A stretch of DNA of 7,404 bases from an uncultured Porphyromonas sp. (GTDB lineage Bacteria; Bacteroidota; Bacteroidia; Bacteroidales; Porphyromonadaceae). Of the stretch, positions 1 through 5,700 are shown piece after piece. The stretch is from the NCBI GenBank assembly GCA_946997275.1, contig CAMPUN010000046.1:1-7404 (forward strand), in the 5' to 3' direction. Below the pieces are notes generated by a model. That model did not search any database. It was given only the letters and a program-made list of their open reading frames with translations, and was not told the origin of the DNA. Each line of letters begins with the position of its first letter. Positions within the stretch are counted from its first letter, which is position 1. Made by a program: the position numbers and the translations under genes.

Positions 1-2
1 CT

Positions 3-40
3 GCTGATTGCTAGCTGTCGGCTGTTGACTGCTGGCAGCT
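3..40. repeat. Degenerate heptamer tract at the left edge
   Basis: The left edge reads as about five imperfect 7-base units of the form GCTGATT, GCTAGCT, GTCGGCT, GTTGACT, GCTGGCA. The tract runs up to the stop codon of the minus-strand gene that ends at 40. It is cut by the window edge, so its full length is unknown. It has the same 7-base period and the same place, directly behind a stop codon, as the CTCTAAT tracts at 450-484 and 6463-6497, but a different sequence. It is degenerate enough that chance cannot be excluded. Confidence 0.4.
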
Positions 41-372
41 TAAGGCGTAGAGGAAACTTTCTTACTGGAGGCAGGTTGATCTGTCGTGACCGCCACCTTG
101 CTCTGGCTAGGCGTTGTAGCAGCTTTGCTAGGGGCAGGCTGATCCGTCGTGACCGCCACCTTGTTCTGGCTAGGCGTTGTAGCTTGGCTGGGCGCGGGGC
201 GGTCGGCTACACGATCTAGATCATGAGCTACCTTATTATATATAGGAGTCGTCGGGCAACTGGTCAGCTCGTCGGCCATCGGCTCGTGATGCTGATGGAG
301 AGCGGAGTTTTGCTGAGCGACCAAACGCTTCAGGACGTCAATCGTAGGAGAAGAGTTTTCGGAGGAAGGCAT
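40..372 (-). CDS. Small Thr/Pro/Lys-rich protein with 21-residue repeats, function unknown
   Basis: This open frame of 110 residues starts at ATG 372 (MPSSENSS) and ends in TAA at 40-42. The frame can be extended to a GTG at 429. I prefer the ATG because the extension is Arg/Cys-rich and unlike the rest. Residues 1-40 are hydrophilic, with a short potentially helical piece (IDVLKRLVAQQ). The remainder is low-complexity: three copies of a block beginning TTP, with core KVAVTTDQPAPSK, first 24 residues long and then about 21 each. No signal peptide or membrane segment is visible, and I recognise no family. The repeat stays in frame (63 bp), which favours a translated product, but the gene could also be a decaying remnant. 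It lies downstream of the four-helix-bundle gene on the same strand, separated by a heptamer tract. Confidence 0.45.
   Translation of the reverse strand: MPSSENSSPTIDVLKRLVAQQNSALHQHHEPMADELTSCPTTPIYNKVAHDLDRVADRPAPSQATTPSQNKVAVTTDQPAPSKAATTPSQSKVAVTTDQPASSKKVSSTP
55..252 (-). repeat. 63-bp in-frame tandem repeat, three copies
   Basis: Two adjacent copies of a 63-bp unit (70-132 and 133-195 on the plus strand) are nearly identical; for example both contain GTGACCGCCACCTTG. A third, older copy follows toward 252 and is 9 bases longer. In the protein these are blocks starting TTP at 252, 180 and 117. The unit length is a multiple of three, so gain or loss of a copy would keep the frame. Confidence 0.85.
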
Positions 373-449
373 ACGGTGAATTCGACCAAGTACACATAAG
401 CGCCTGCTAAGGTACTCATTTTCTACCACACACGTAGCCCCCCCGATCT

Positions 450-484
450 CTCTAAACTCTAATCTCTAATCTCTAACCTCTGAT
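450..484. repeat. CTCTAAT heptamer tract A
   Basis: Five consecutive 7-base units read CTCTAAA, CTCTAAT, CTCTAAT, CTCTAAC, CTCTGAT. The tract lies 10 bases beyond the stop codon of the four-helix-bundle gene, in the gap before the small gene on the same strand. It is followed by CCCCTCCGATC, which resembles the nonamer family found at 1081-1483. Related tracts occur at 1058-1079, 1774-1815 and 6463-6497. Confidence 0.85.
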
Positions 485-493
485 CCCCTCCGA

Positions 494-1045
494 TCAGCCT
501 CTGCGTCTAGCCTCTCGGCGCATGGCGCTCATACGCTCACGGATGCCACCTTCACTCAGGAAGCGTTCCTGCTGCGACTGGAGGAGCCGACCGAGCAGGT
601 AGTCCGCCTGGTGGATCAACGTGATAACTAGGTTGCACAGCTCCTCAGCTGTCAGTCGAGACATCAGTGACTGATACTCCTGTTGCAACTCCTCACTACG
701 GGCGTAGCTACGTATACGTTCGTAGCGAGGGTGTGTAGCATCCCAGAGCGTCAGGTTACGTACCCGCAGGTAGTCTTCGTAGTCGATCAATAGCTCAGCC
801 AGACTGGCTCGAGCCACATTCGTCAGTTTGATGTTGCTCTCTAGAGAGGTCGTTCCAGCCTCGTTCCCCTCGATGATGTTTTGCTTACCAGAGCGTGCCG
901 CCTGCACCATCTGGTCAATGGTCCGATCCCCTCGCTGTAGGTAGTGCTGTGTAAAGTAATAGGTCAGATCGTAGATCACCTCTGCAACCTTATAGACGCG
1001 CAGGTTACGGGGGTTACCAGAGGGTGTCAAGAACGTCTGGGACAT
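494..1045 (-). CDS. Four-helix-bundle (23S rRNA intervening-sequence-like) protein with suffix domain
   Basis: This 183-residue protein starts at ATG 1045 and stops with TGA at 494. Residues about 10-125 look like the four-helix-bundle family once named S23 or 23S rRNA intervening-sequence protein. The stretch ARSGKQNIIEGNEAG (about 50-64) matches the family's conserved ARSG...NI.EG turn, and the segments on either side are strongly helical. Residues about 125-183 form a charged extension (RLTAEELCNLVITLIHQADYLL, then an Arg-rich tail RREARRRG), as in the longer 'suffix' variants. The biochemical role of the family is not settled. Relatives are encoded inside 23S rRNA intervening sequences, and the Avd accessory protein of diversity-generating retroelements has the same general fold. 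The basic tail suggests nucleic-acid binding (inference). A -7-like element at 1234-1241 would give a leader of about 180 nt that contains the left nonamer array. Confidence 0.85.
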   Translation of the reverse strand: MSQTFLTPSGNPRNLRVYKVAEVIYDLTYYFTQHYLQRGDRTIDQMVQAARSGKQNIIEGNEAGTTSLESNIKLTNVARASLAELLIDYEDYLRVRNLTLWDATHPRYERIRSYARSEELQQEYQSLMSRLTAEELCNLVITLIHQADYLLGRLLQSQQERFLSEGGIRERMSAMRREARRRG

Positions 1046-1057
1046 GGGGAGTGGAGA

Positions 1058-1079
1058 TTTTAGAGATTAGAGAGTAGGG
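1058..1079. repeat. Heptamer tract B (inverted orientation)
   Basis: About three units of TTTAGAG, ATTAGAG, AGTAGGG lie 13 bases upstream of the start codon of the four-helix-bundle gene. This is the reverse complement of the CTCTAAT tract, so the coding strand of that gene reads CTCTAAT. It abuts the left nonamer array at 1081. Confidence 0.6.
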
Positions 1080-1080
1080 A

Positions 1081-1210
1081 TCGGAGGGGATCGGAGGTAT
1101 CAGAGGTATCGGAGCTATCGGAGCTATCGGAGAGCATCGGAGCTATCTGAGCCATCTGAGAGCATCTGAGCTATCGGAGCCATCGGAGAGCATCTGAGCT
1201 ATCTGAGCCA
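1081..1210. repeat. Left nonamer array, TCGGAGCTA type, 14 units
   Basis: Fourteen head-to-tail units follow TCGGAGCTA, with variants TCTGAGCCA and TCAGAGGTA. Four of the units are 10 bases long (TCGGAGGGGA at the start, then TCGGAGAGCA or TCTGAGAGCA), and the last three of these are spaced by two nonamers. The core ATCGGAG is the reverse complement of the core CTCCGAT of the array at 1267-1483, so the two arrays face each other. If transcription starts near 1227, this array lies in the leader of the gene ending at 494. No credible gene is present in 1046-1919. Confidence 0.95.
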
Positions 1211-1233
1211 TCAGGATCCTCCCTCCTTGCCTG

Positions 1234-1263
1234 CAAATATACACTTTCTCAGTCAAAGACAAG
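1234..1263 (-). promoter_or_regulatory. Probable Bacteroidetes-type promoter for the four-helix-bundle gene
   Basis: On the minus strand, 1241-1234 reads TATATTTG, a full match to the Bacteroidetes -7 consensus TAnnTTTG. CTTG at 1263-1260 lies 18 bases upstream and is one base off the -33 TTTG. A perfect TTTG at 1257-1254 is too close (12 bases). Transcription would start near 1227 and run through the left nonamer array to the ATG at 1045. The site sits in the only non-repetitive gap between the two nonamer arrays. Confidence 0.5.
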
Positions 1264-1266
1264 CCA

Positions 1267-1483
1267 CTCCGATCACTCCGATCTCTCCGATCACTCCGAT
1301 ACCCTCTGATAGCTCCGACAGCTCCGATCACCCCGATCGCTCCGATCACTCCGATACCTCCGATCGCCCCGACAGCTCCGATCACTCCAATACCTCCGAT
1401 CACTCCGATCACTCTGATCACTCCGATACCTCTGATCACTCCGATACCTCTGATAGCTCCGATCACTCCGATCACTCCGATAC
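1267..1483. repeat. Right nonamer array, CTCCGATCA type, 24 units
   Basis: Twenty-four tandem 9-base units have consensus CTCCGATCA. Common variants are CTCCGATAC, CTCTGATCA, CTCCGACAG and CCCCGATCG. One extra C at 1303 is the only phase break. A 9-base unit keeps several frames open, so a plus-strand frame of Ser-Asp-His repeats and minus-strand frames of Ile-Gly-Val or Asp-Arg-Ser repeats appear. I take these as by-products. The array has opposite polarity to 1081-1210 and shares its core. Confidence 0.95.
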
Positions 1484-1491
1484 TTTCTCCG

Positions 1492-1596
1492 ATTCTTCCG
1501 AAGTTTCATTTCATTCTTCCGAAGTTTTATTTCGCCCCTCCGTGGGGGATTTTCGTTTCCTCACTGGCGATTTTCCATTTCCTACCGAGACGTGTA
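1492..1596. repeat. 21-bp minisatellite, about five units
   Basis: Units at 1492 and 1513 differ at one base; both begin ATTCTTCCGAAGTTT. The next units at 1534, 1555 and 1576 keep the 21-base spacing and the motif GATTTTC or TTTCCT but diverge elsewhere. The third unit contains CCCC-TCCGT-GGGG followed by GATTTTCG, a weak hairpin with a T-rich tail on the plus strand. The tract joins the right nonamer array to the palindromic repeat cluster. Confidence 0.65.
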
Positions 1597-1759
1597 ACGG
1601 TTGTAGGGACGCACGATCTGTGCGTCCGTTCCCGTTAAAACACGAAACACCGTAACCTTTGATTCAACGGACGCCCTCCCACTGGACACTCTCGTGCGTC
1701 CCTACAACCGTTACTCGTCTGGCTTTGACACAACGGACGCACAGACCGTGCGTCCCTAC
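1591..1759. repeat. Left cluster of REP-like GTAG/palindrome elements
   Basis: Three elements share the arms GGACGCAC and GTGCGTCC (or the shorter GGACGC and GCGTCC). The first is GTAG at 1603-1606 followed by the palindrome 1607-1627. The second is the palindrome 1669-1701 with a longer loop, followed by CTAC at 1702-1705. The third is the palindrome 1735-1755, followed by CTAC at 1756-1759. One element points right and two point left. A GTAG tetranucleotide directly before an imperfect hairpin is the layout of bacterial REP sequences, which are handled by RAYT (Y1) transposases. No such transposase lies in this window. The cluster also carries CACCGTAACCTTTGA (from 1648) and CTTTGACACAACGGA (1723-1737), both present inverted on the far side of the DUF4248-like gene. 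Confidence 0.85.
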
Positions 1760-1773
1760 AGGGCGACGTCTCA

Positions 1774-1815
1774 CTCTAACCTCTAATCTCTAACCTCTAG
1801 CCTCTAATCTCTAAT
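1774..1815. repeat. CTCTAAT heptamer tract C
   Basis: Six exact 7-base steps read CTCTAAC, CTCTAAT, CTCTAAC, CTCTAGC, CTCTAAT, CTCTAAT, followed by a decayed CTCCAAA. The tract lies just upstream of the -7-like element at 1828 and takes the place where a -33 element would be expected for the DUF4248-like gene. Confidence 0.9.
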
Positions 1816-1827
1816 CTCCAAATTCAC

Positions 1828-1835
1828 TATCTTTG
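1828..1835 (+). promoter_or_regulatory. -7-like element upstream of the DUF4248-like gene
   Basis: TATCTTTG followed by CA matches the Bacteroidetes -7 consensus TAnnTTTG. The predicted start of transcription near 1841 would leave a leader of about 80 nt before ATG 1920. No TTTG is present at the expected -33 position, which is occupied by heptamer tract C, so the promoter may be weak or dependent on another factor. Confidence 0.5.
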
Positions 1836-1919
1836 CAGTGACGACAGAGACATCAAAAAATCAAACGACGGTGTCCCTGTCGGCAAAACAATTATACTTA
1901 ACCTTTTCATTTACTGACT

Positions 1920-2186
1920 ATGTCTCAGACTATGCAAGATGAGTCGTGCCTATTCTTGGTACGATACTATGGCGTGCAGGAGCTCGCCATACTTTACTTC
2001 CCCGATGTATTACCCTCTAGTGCTACGCGACACCTGACCCGCCTCATACGCGGTGATGGCGAACTCCTCGACAAGCTCACGAAGATCGGTTACCGGCGTG
2101 GCTCGCGCAGCTACACCCCAGCCATGGTGCGCCTGATCGTCCGCTACCTGGGCCATCCGCAGCACTACATCTACGCCGACGACTGA
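1920..2186 (+). CDS. DUF4248-like small protein, function unknown
   Basis: This 88-residue protein runs from ATG 1920 to TGA 2184-2186. Residues about 12-80 resemble the DUF4248 family, which is widespread and multicopy in Bacteroidales. Family-like features are YGVQELAILYFPD (about 17-29), a central Arg/Leu segment RHLTRLIRGDGELLDKLTKIGYRRGSR split over about 37-63, and YTPAMVRLIVRYLGHP near the end. The order of helices and the basic middle part would suit a small nucleic-acid-binding or adaptor fold, but no function is established. There is no signal peptide. The gene is the only plus-strand gene supported here and is flanked by inverted repeat arms (1591-1759 and 2208-2472), which makes it look like a cassette. 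A TATCTTTG element lies 85 bases upstream. Confidence 0.8.
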   Translation: MSQTMQDESCLFLVRYYGVQELAILYFPDVLPSSATRHLTRLIRGDGELLDKLTKIGYRRGSRSYTPAMVRLIVRYLGHPQHYIYADD

Positions 2187-2207
2187 CCCGAAGACGAGTA
2201 GCAAAGT

Positions 2208-2472
2208 GTAGGGACGCACGGGACGTGTAGCCCGCTGTAGGGACGCACGATCTGTGCGTCCGTTGTATCAAAGGTTACGGTGTCCGTTGTGTCAAATATC
2301 CCAACGAAGTGGTTTTAACGGGGACGGACGCACAGATCGTGCGTCCCTACAGCCGTTACTCGTATGGTTTTAACGGGGACGGACGCACAGATCGTGCGTC
2401 CCTACAACCGTTACTCGTATGGTTTTAACGGGGACGGACGCCCTCCGGCTCAATACTCCCGTGCGTCCCTAC
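2208..2472. repeat. Right cluster of REP-like GTAG/palindrome elements
   Basis: The same palindrome family recurs here. GTAG 2208-2211 heads a truncated copy. GTAG 2237-2240 heads the palindrome 2241-2261. Then come palindromes 2326-2346 (CTAC 2347-2350), 2381-2401 (CTAC 2402-2405) and a long-loop copy 2436-2468 (CTAC 2469-2472). The segment 2259-2282 is the reverse complement of 1648-1671 with one mismatch in 24, and 2283-2297 mirrors 1723-1737. The cluster is thus an inverted and rearranged counterpart of the left cluster. No gene is supported in 2187-2701. Confidence 0.85.
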
Positions 2473-2481
2473 AACCGTTAC
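2311..2481. repeat. 55-bp tandem array carrying one palindrome per unit
   Basis: Units start at 2311, 2366 and 2421, each with GGTTTTAACGGGGACGGACG. The first two are 55 bp and almost identical. The third has a different, longer palindrome loop (CCCTCCGGCTCAATACTCCC), so it spans about 61 bp. The long-loop form is also present at 1669-1701, so two loop types of the same element coexist on both sides of the DUF4248-like gene. Confidence 0.9.
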
Positions 2482-2537
2482 ACGTCAAAACCGTTACACG
2501 TCAGAATTGTTACACGTCCAGGGTGACACGTCACGGG
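2474..2537. repeat. 16-bp tandem repeat, four decaying units
   Basis: Units at 2474, 2490, 2506 and 2522 read ACCGTTACACGTCAAA, ACCGTTACACGTCAGA, ATTGTTACACGTCCAG and GGTGACACGTCACGGG. The core TTACACGTC appears once inverted at the outer end of the left cluster (CGTGTAACGG, 1591-1600). The array looks like local amplification of the end of the repeat arm. Confidence 0.85.
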
Positions 2538-2547
2538 GTACAACGAG

Positions 2548-2589
2548 CGAGGGGGCGCTGCCTGCGAATGTGCAGGCGGCGCCCCCTCG
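2548..2589. terminator. Very strong GC hairpin, possible terminator
   Basis: CGAGGGGGCGC pairs perfectly with GCGCCCCCTCG, then one T.G pair, then GCCTGC with GCAGGC, closing a 6-base loop GAATGT. This gives an 18-bp stem over 42 bases. There is no clear T-tract on either side, so it is not a textbook intrinsic terminator. Its place, about 110 bases downstream of the fimbrillin-like stop codon, suits a transcript end or a 3'-protecting structure. Confidence 0.5.
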
Positions 2590-2602
2590 GGTGGTTTGTC
2601 GG

Positions 2603-2633
2603 CACGGCGGTCCGCGTTAGCGGGGCGGTCGTG
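2603..2633. other. GC-rich hairpin-like repeat, copy 1
   Basis: CACG pairs with CGTG at the ends and CCGC with GCGG around a GTTA loop. The stretch resembles the better-formed hairpin at 2647-2680, with the shared motif CACGGCG...GTTAGCGGG, and appears to be a diverged tandem copy. The surrounding 2581-2640 is about 77% G+C by hand count. Confidence 0.4.
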
Positions 2634-2646
2634 GCGACGGGTCGGT

Positions 2647-2680
2647 CACGGCGTGCCCGCGGTTAGCGGGCGGTGCCGTG
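2647..2680. terminator. Hairpin just downstream of the fimbrillin-like gene, possible terminator
   Basis: CACGGC pairs with GCCGTG and GCCCGC with GCGGGC. The two stems are separated by a small internal mismatch (GT against GGT), and the loop is GGTTA. The hairpin starts 22 bases beyond the stop codon of the minus-strand gene ending at 2702. No U-tract follows on the minus strand, so termination is an inference from position and stem strength. Confidence 0.45.
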
Positions 2681-2701
2681 ATGGACGGTGTATCTTACTC
2701 G

Positions 2702-5700
2702 TTAAAAGATATTGTGCAAAGCCTTGAAGCCTTCCTCAGTGTAGTTGAGGTAGTCCGTCTCGTCCTCACACTCAATCGGCAGTATAGGCACTGCTCCAGG
2801 CATACATCTTCTGAGATCTCCATCGGTATATGTGTAAGCCCAAGCATTTCCCCAGTGCAAGCGGAAATAGAGTGGGGAGTAATCAACATTGGCATAAGGA
2901 GTTGCTGAGTGGAAAGCTGAGATGCGCCCAATTCCTGAAGAGGATGGTCCTATACGCAAATCATCTATGTTTCCAGCAGCGAAGAATCCTGATAGAGGCA
3001 AGTACAAATCTTCTCTTGCTGTTATTGGCATAGCTTCAATTGCACCAGCAGCTGGCACCTTCCAGCCATAGGGACATGGATCGAGAGGAGTTTTCTTCGT
3101 TCTATATAGAGCCTTCTCCCTTGCGCTATTCTTAAGAACCATTTGATCCGTTCCTTGCCACAAAGCAGCAGCACGCACAGTGGTGGTTCCTCCTACCAAG
3201 GCTCCCATCTCGTAGATGTATCCATTGTTTGACTCTCTATGGCACATCTGAGTAGGATGCTCAATCAACATACGCATCGGCCAAAATTTATTGGAACCAT
3301 TAACTCCAATAGAACTTCCAGCTATAAGTGGCATACTGGTCAACTTCTTCTCTGGGACTAAGCTTGTGTTGTAATACACCTTGTCTACGCTCTTACTTTC
3401 GTAAGTAGAAATGCCTACACCTGAAGCTTTACCCTCGCCATGAAATGGTGTGGGTCTACCAAACTGATAGTAAAGCCCTACCTTACGTATATCAAAGCTC
3501 GGATCTAAATGCGATCCAGCCCAACGAGTAGCACCCAAGTTTCGATTCATATAGGGTTTTGGAGATTTCATAGTTCCCACTCTCGTTAGCCAAGGATAGT
3601 CTGGCTCGTCATCAGTTCGAATGCCAACGACCCAGATCATCCAGCTCCATAGTACCTGGCCCCCCTTAACCGCAGCAACAAGAGCTGTTCCAGGGTTAGG
3701 ATTATCCTTGGGAGTATTGTAATTTGATTGATTTAAGCGGACGAGTATATAGTTCTTTCCTCTTATGGTAAGTCTCTTCTTCTCTACAGTGAGACCAGGG
3801 GAATTACCAGCTTTAGTCAACGTAGACCAAACAATCTGTCCATCCCAATTATCATCGGTCGGCTCAAGTCGGTTGAGATGCCAACCGCCACCTCTATTAA
3901 TCTCATTAACCTGGGCTTGCTTGACATAGTTATTATCAAGCATCCACTCACAGTTGAGGTCGAAGTTGTCTGCGAACTTTTCATAAAAGTCTGCCGCACG
4001 ATTAATCTGTGAGCATGGTATGAGTATAGGCATCTGCCCAAGCTTCATAATATAGCTATTTGCCTCAGGCTGCAGAAGAGCAGAGAGCAGACTAATGGTA
4101 AAGGTCTTTGTTTCAAAAGGCTTGCTAGGATCAGTCGAGCTGAGTTCGAATTCCACAGAGGCTTGTATCACCTCTTGTCCCTGATACCTACACCCTCCAG
4201 TGATATAGTCGTATGGCTCGAACTGTACTTTCCGACCAGTTAAGATAGAGCCTAGCTCTTCTTTCTGAACCTCAGTACCATCCTTCCACCCCTTAACAAT
4301 CAATTCCTTATTTCCGTTGGCGTCTCCTTGTGGTATGGTAATTTTCTTTACCGATAGCTTATACGGAGCTGTAGCCTTGATATAGAACTTTTGTGACATG
4401 TCACTCAGAGGATAGATCTCGTCGTACTTCAACATATTCTTAGTCAGAGCAGCGTCACCATAAGGTATAGCATCATACTTCAAGTAACGCGTTACGAAGT
4501 CTGTATGCGCCTCTACGCCCGCCTTTGTGACTCTAAAGCGTGACGTCTCAACTAGTGAGAATCTATCTTCTGGCACGCTATTGTCTCTCAACTTAACAGT
4601 ATATACTGCATATCCTGCATCTTTATTGATCTCAGTCCGATGCCAATCAAAATGCTCTGCAAATTGTAGTGATATACGCTCCAAGTCTGCTCCTGGCGTG
4701 AAGACTACTCGGAAGTCGTAGTTAACATTTGTCTGGAAATCCCATGAGTCGATAGGCTTAGAGGGATCCCACTTTCCATCTTTGGATTCGTAGACCTTGA
4801 CATCTAGCTCGATCTTGTTGCTCTGGGTGATCTGCAGAGGCCACTTGATGCGGCCTGCCTTGACGAAGAGCTCTGTGGGAGCGATGGTGCGAACAGCGTT
4901 GGTGGTATTTTCGAGGACATTGACGGTGCTGACCTTGGCTTTGTCTTTCTCAAAGATCTGACCTGCGGGCTCGGTGAAGTATGCCCAAGGGCCTTGCGTA
5001 CCAGCCGCTGGGGCAGCCTTAGGCCACTCCTTACCATTGGCATCGACGATCTGGTAGCCCCCTTCCCAGTTGGTGCGGATGGTGTAGCTCTCACTGGTGG
5101 CATCCTTGCCGAAGTGGAACTTGTCCTTGGAGACGGAGAGGTAGTACTGTCCGTCGTAGACAATCTTGTCGATGTCGGCATCGTCCCAAACGAGTACGTC
5201 CCAATTGATGTTGACCGGTTCAGTGGTAAGCGCCTCCCCGGGCGTGTCTGTACCAGGACCTTTTACATCGGTGATGTTGAAGCGGTAGCGGTAGTTACGC
5301 AACACGTCTAGCTGCTTGGTGATGATGTCGCTAGGAGACTTGGTCTCACGCTTGATGAAGTCGATACGGTAGTAAGTCTGCTTGCCACTCTTATTATATT
5401 CTCCACCGACGACGAGGCAGATGCGCTCGCCCTTAGCCTTGTCTTTGTTCTCAATCTCGGGGATGTAGATGTTGCGGACGTAACCCTTGGCATCTTCATC
5501 GGTCTTAGCGGTGAAGACAAGAGGCTTATCATCGATAGCAGCGGTGACACCAGCGGGTGTATGGGGAAGGGCGTTGCGACGTCCACCGGCAAAGTTGAAG
5601 GCGGTCGCTTGCGTACCAGCTACGTACATAGAGGTAGCGTAGCGGTAGACACGTACCGACATGATCTTGAAGTTTTCGTCACCTGCAGCGGTCTGGCTGG

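Noticed and set aside
1143..1475. Minus-strand frame of 110 residues rich in Ile-Gly-Val repeats
   Set aside because: It is the same nonamer arrays read in another frame and crosses the probable promoter. There is no non-repetitive domain.
1534..1560. Intrinsic terminator CCCC-TCCGT-GGGG plus T-rich tail
   Set aside because: The stem is only about four base pairs, the tail is interrupted by C and G, and no plus-strand gene ends upstream. It is better explained as part of the 21-bp minisatellite.
1227..1655. Plus-strand frame of 142 residues rich in Ser-Asp-His repeats
   Set aside because: It starts with TTG, consists mostly of the nonamer array and runs on into the 21-bp minisatellite and palindromic repeats. 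A 9-base unit without an in-frame stop keeps several frames open at once, so openness is no evidence of coding.
2311..2537. Possible CRISPR array (regular repeats)
   Set aside because: The repeats are directly adjacent with no unique spacers, carry mirrored palindromes and change unit size (55 bp, then 16 bp). No cas gene is present.
2364..2666. Plus-strand frame of 100 residues
   Set aside because: It lies wholly in the 55-bp array, the 16-bp array and the GC-rich hairpins, and has no recognisable domain.
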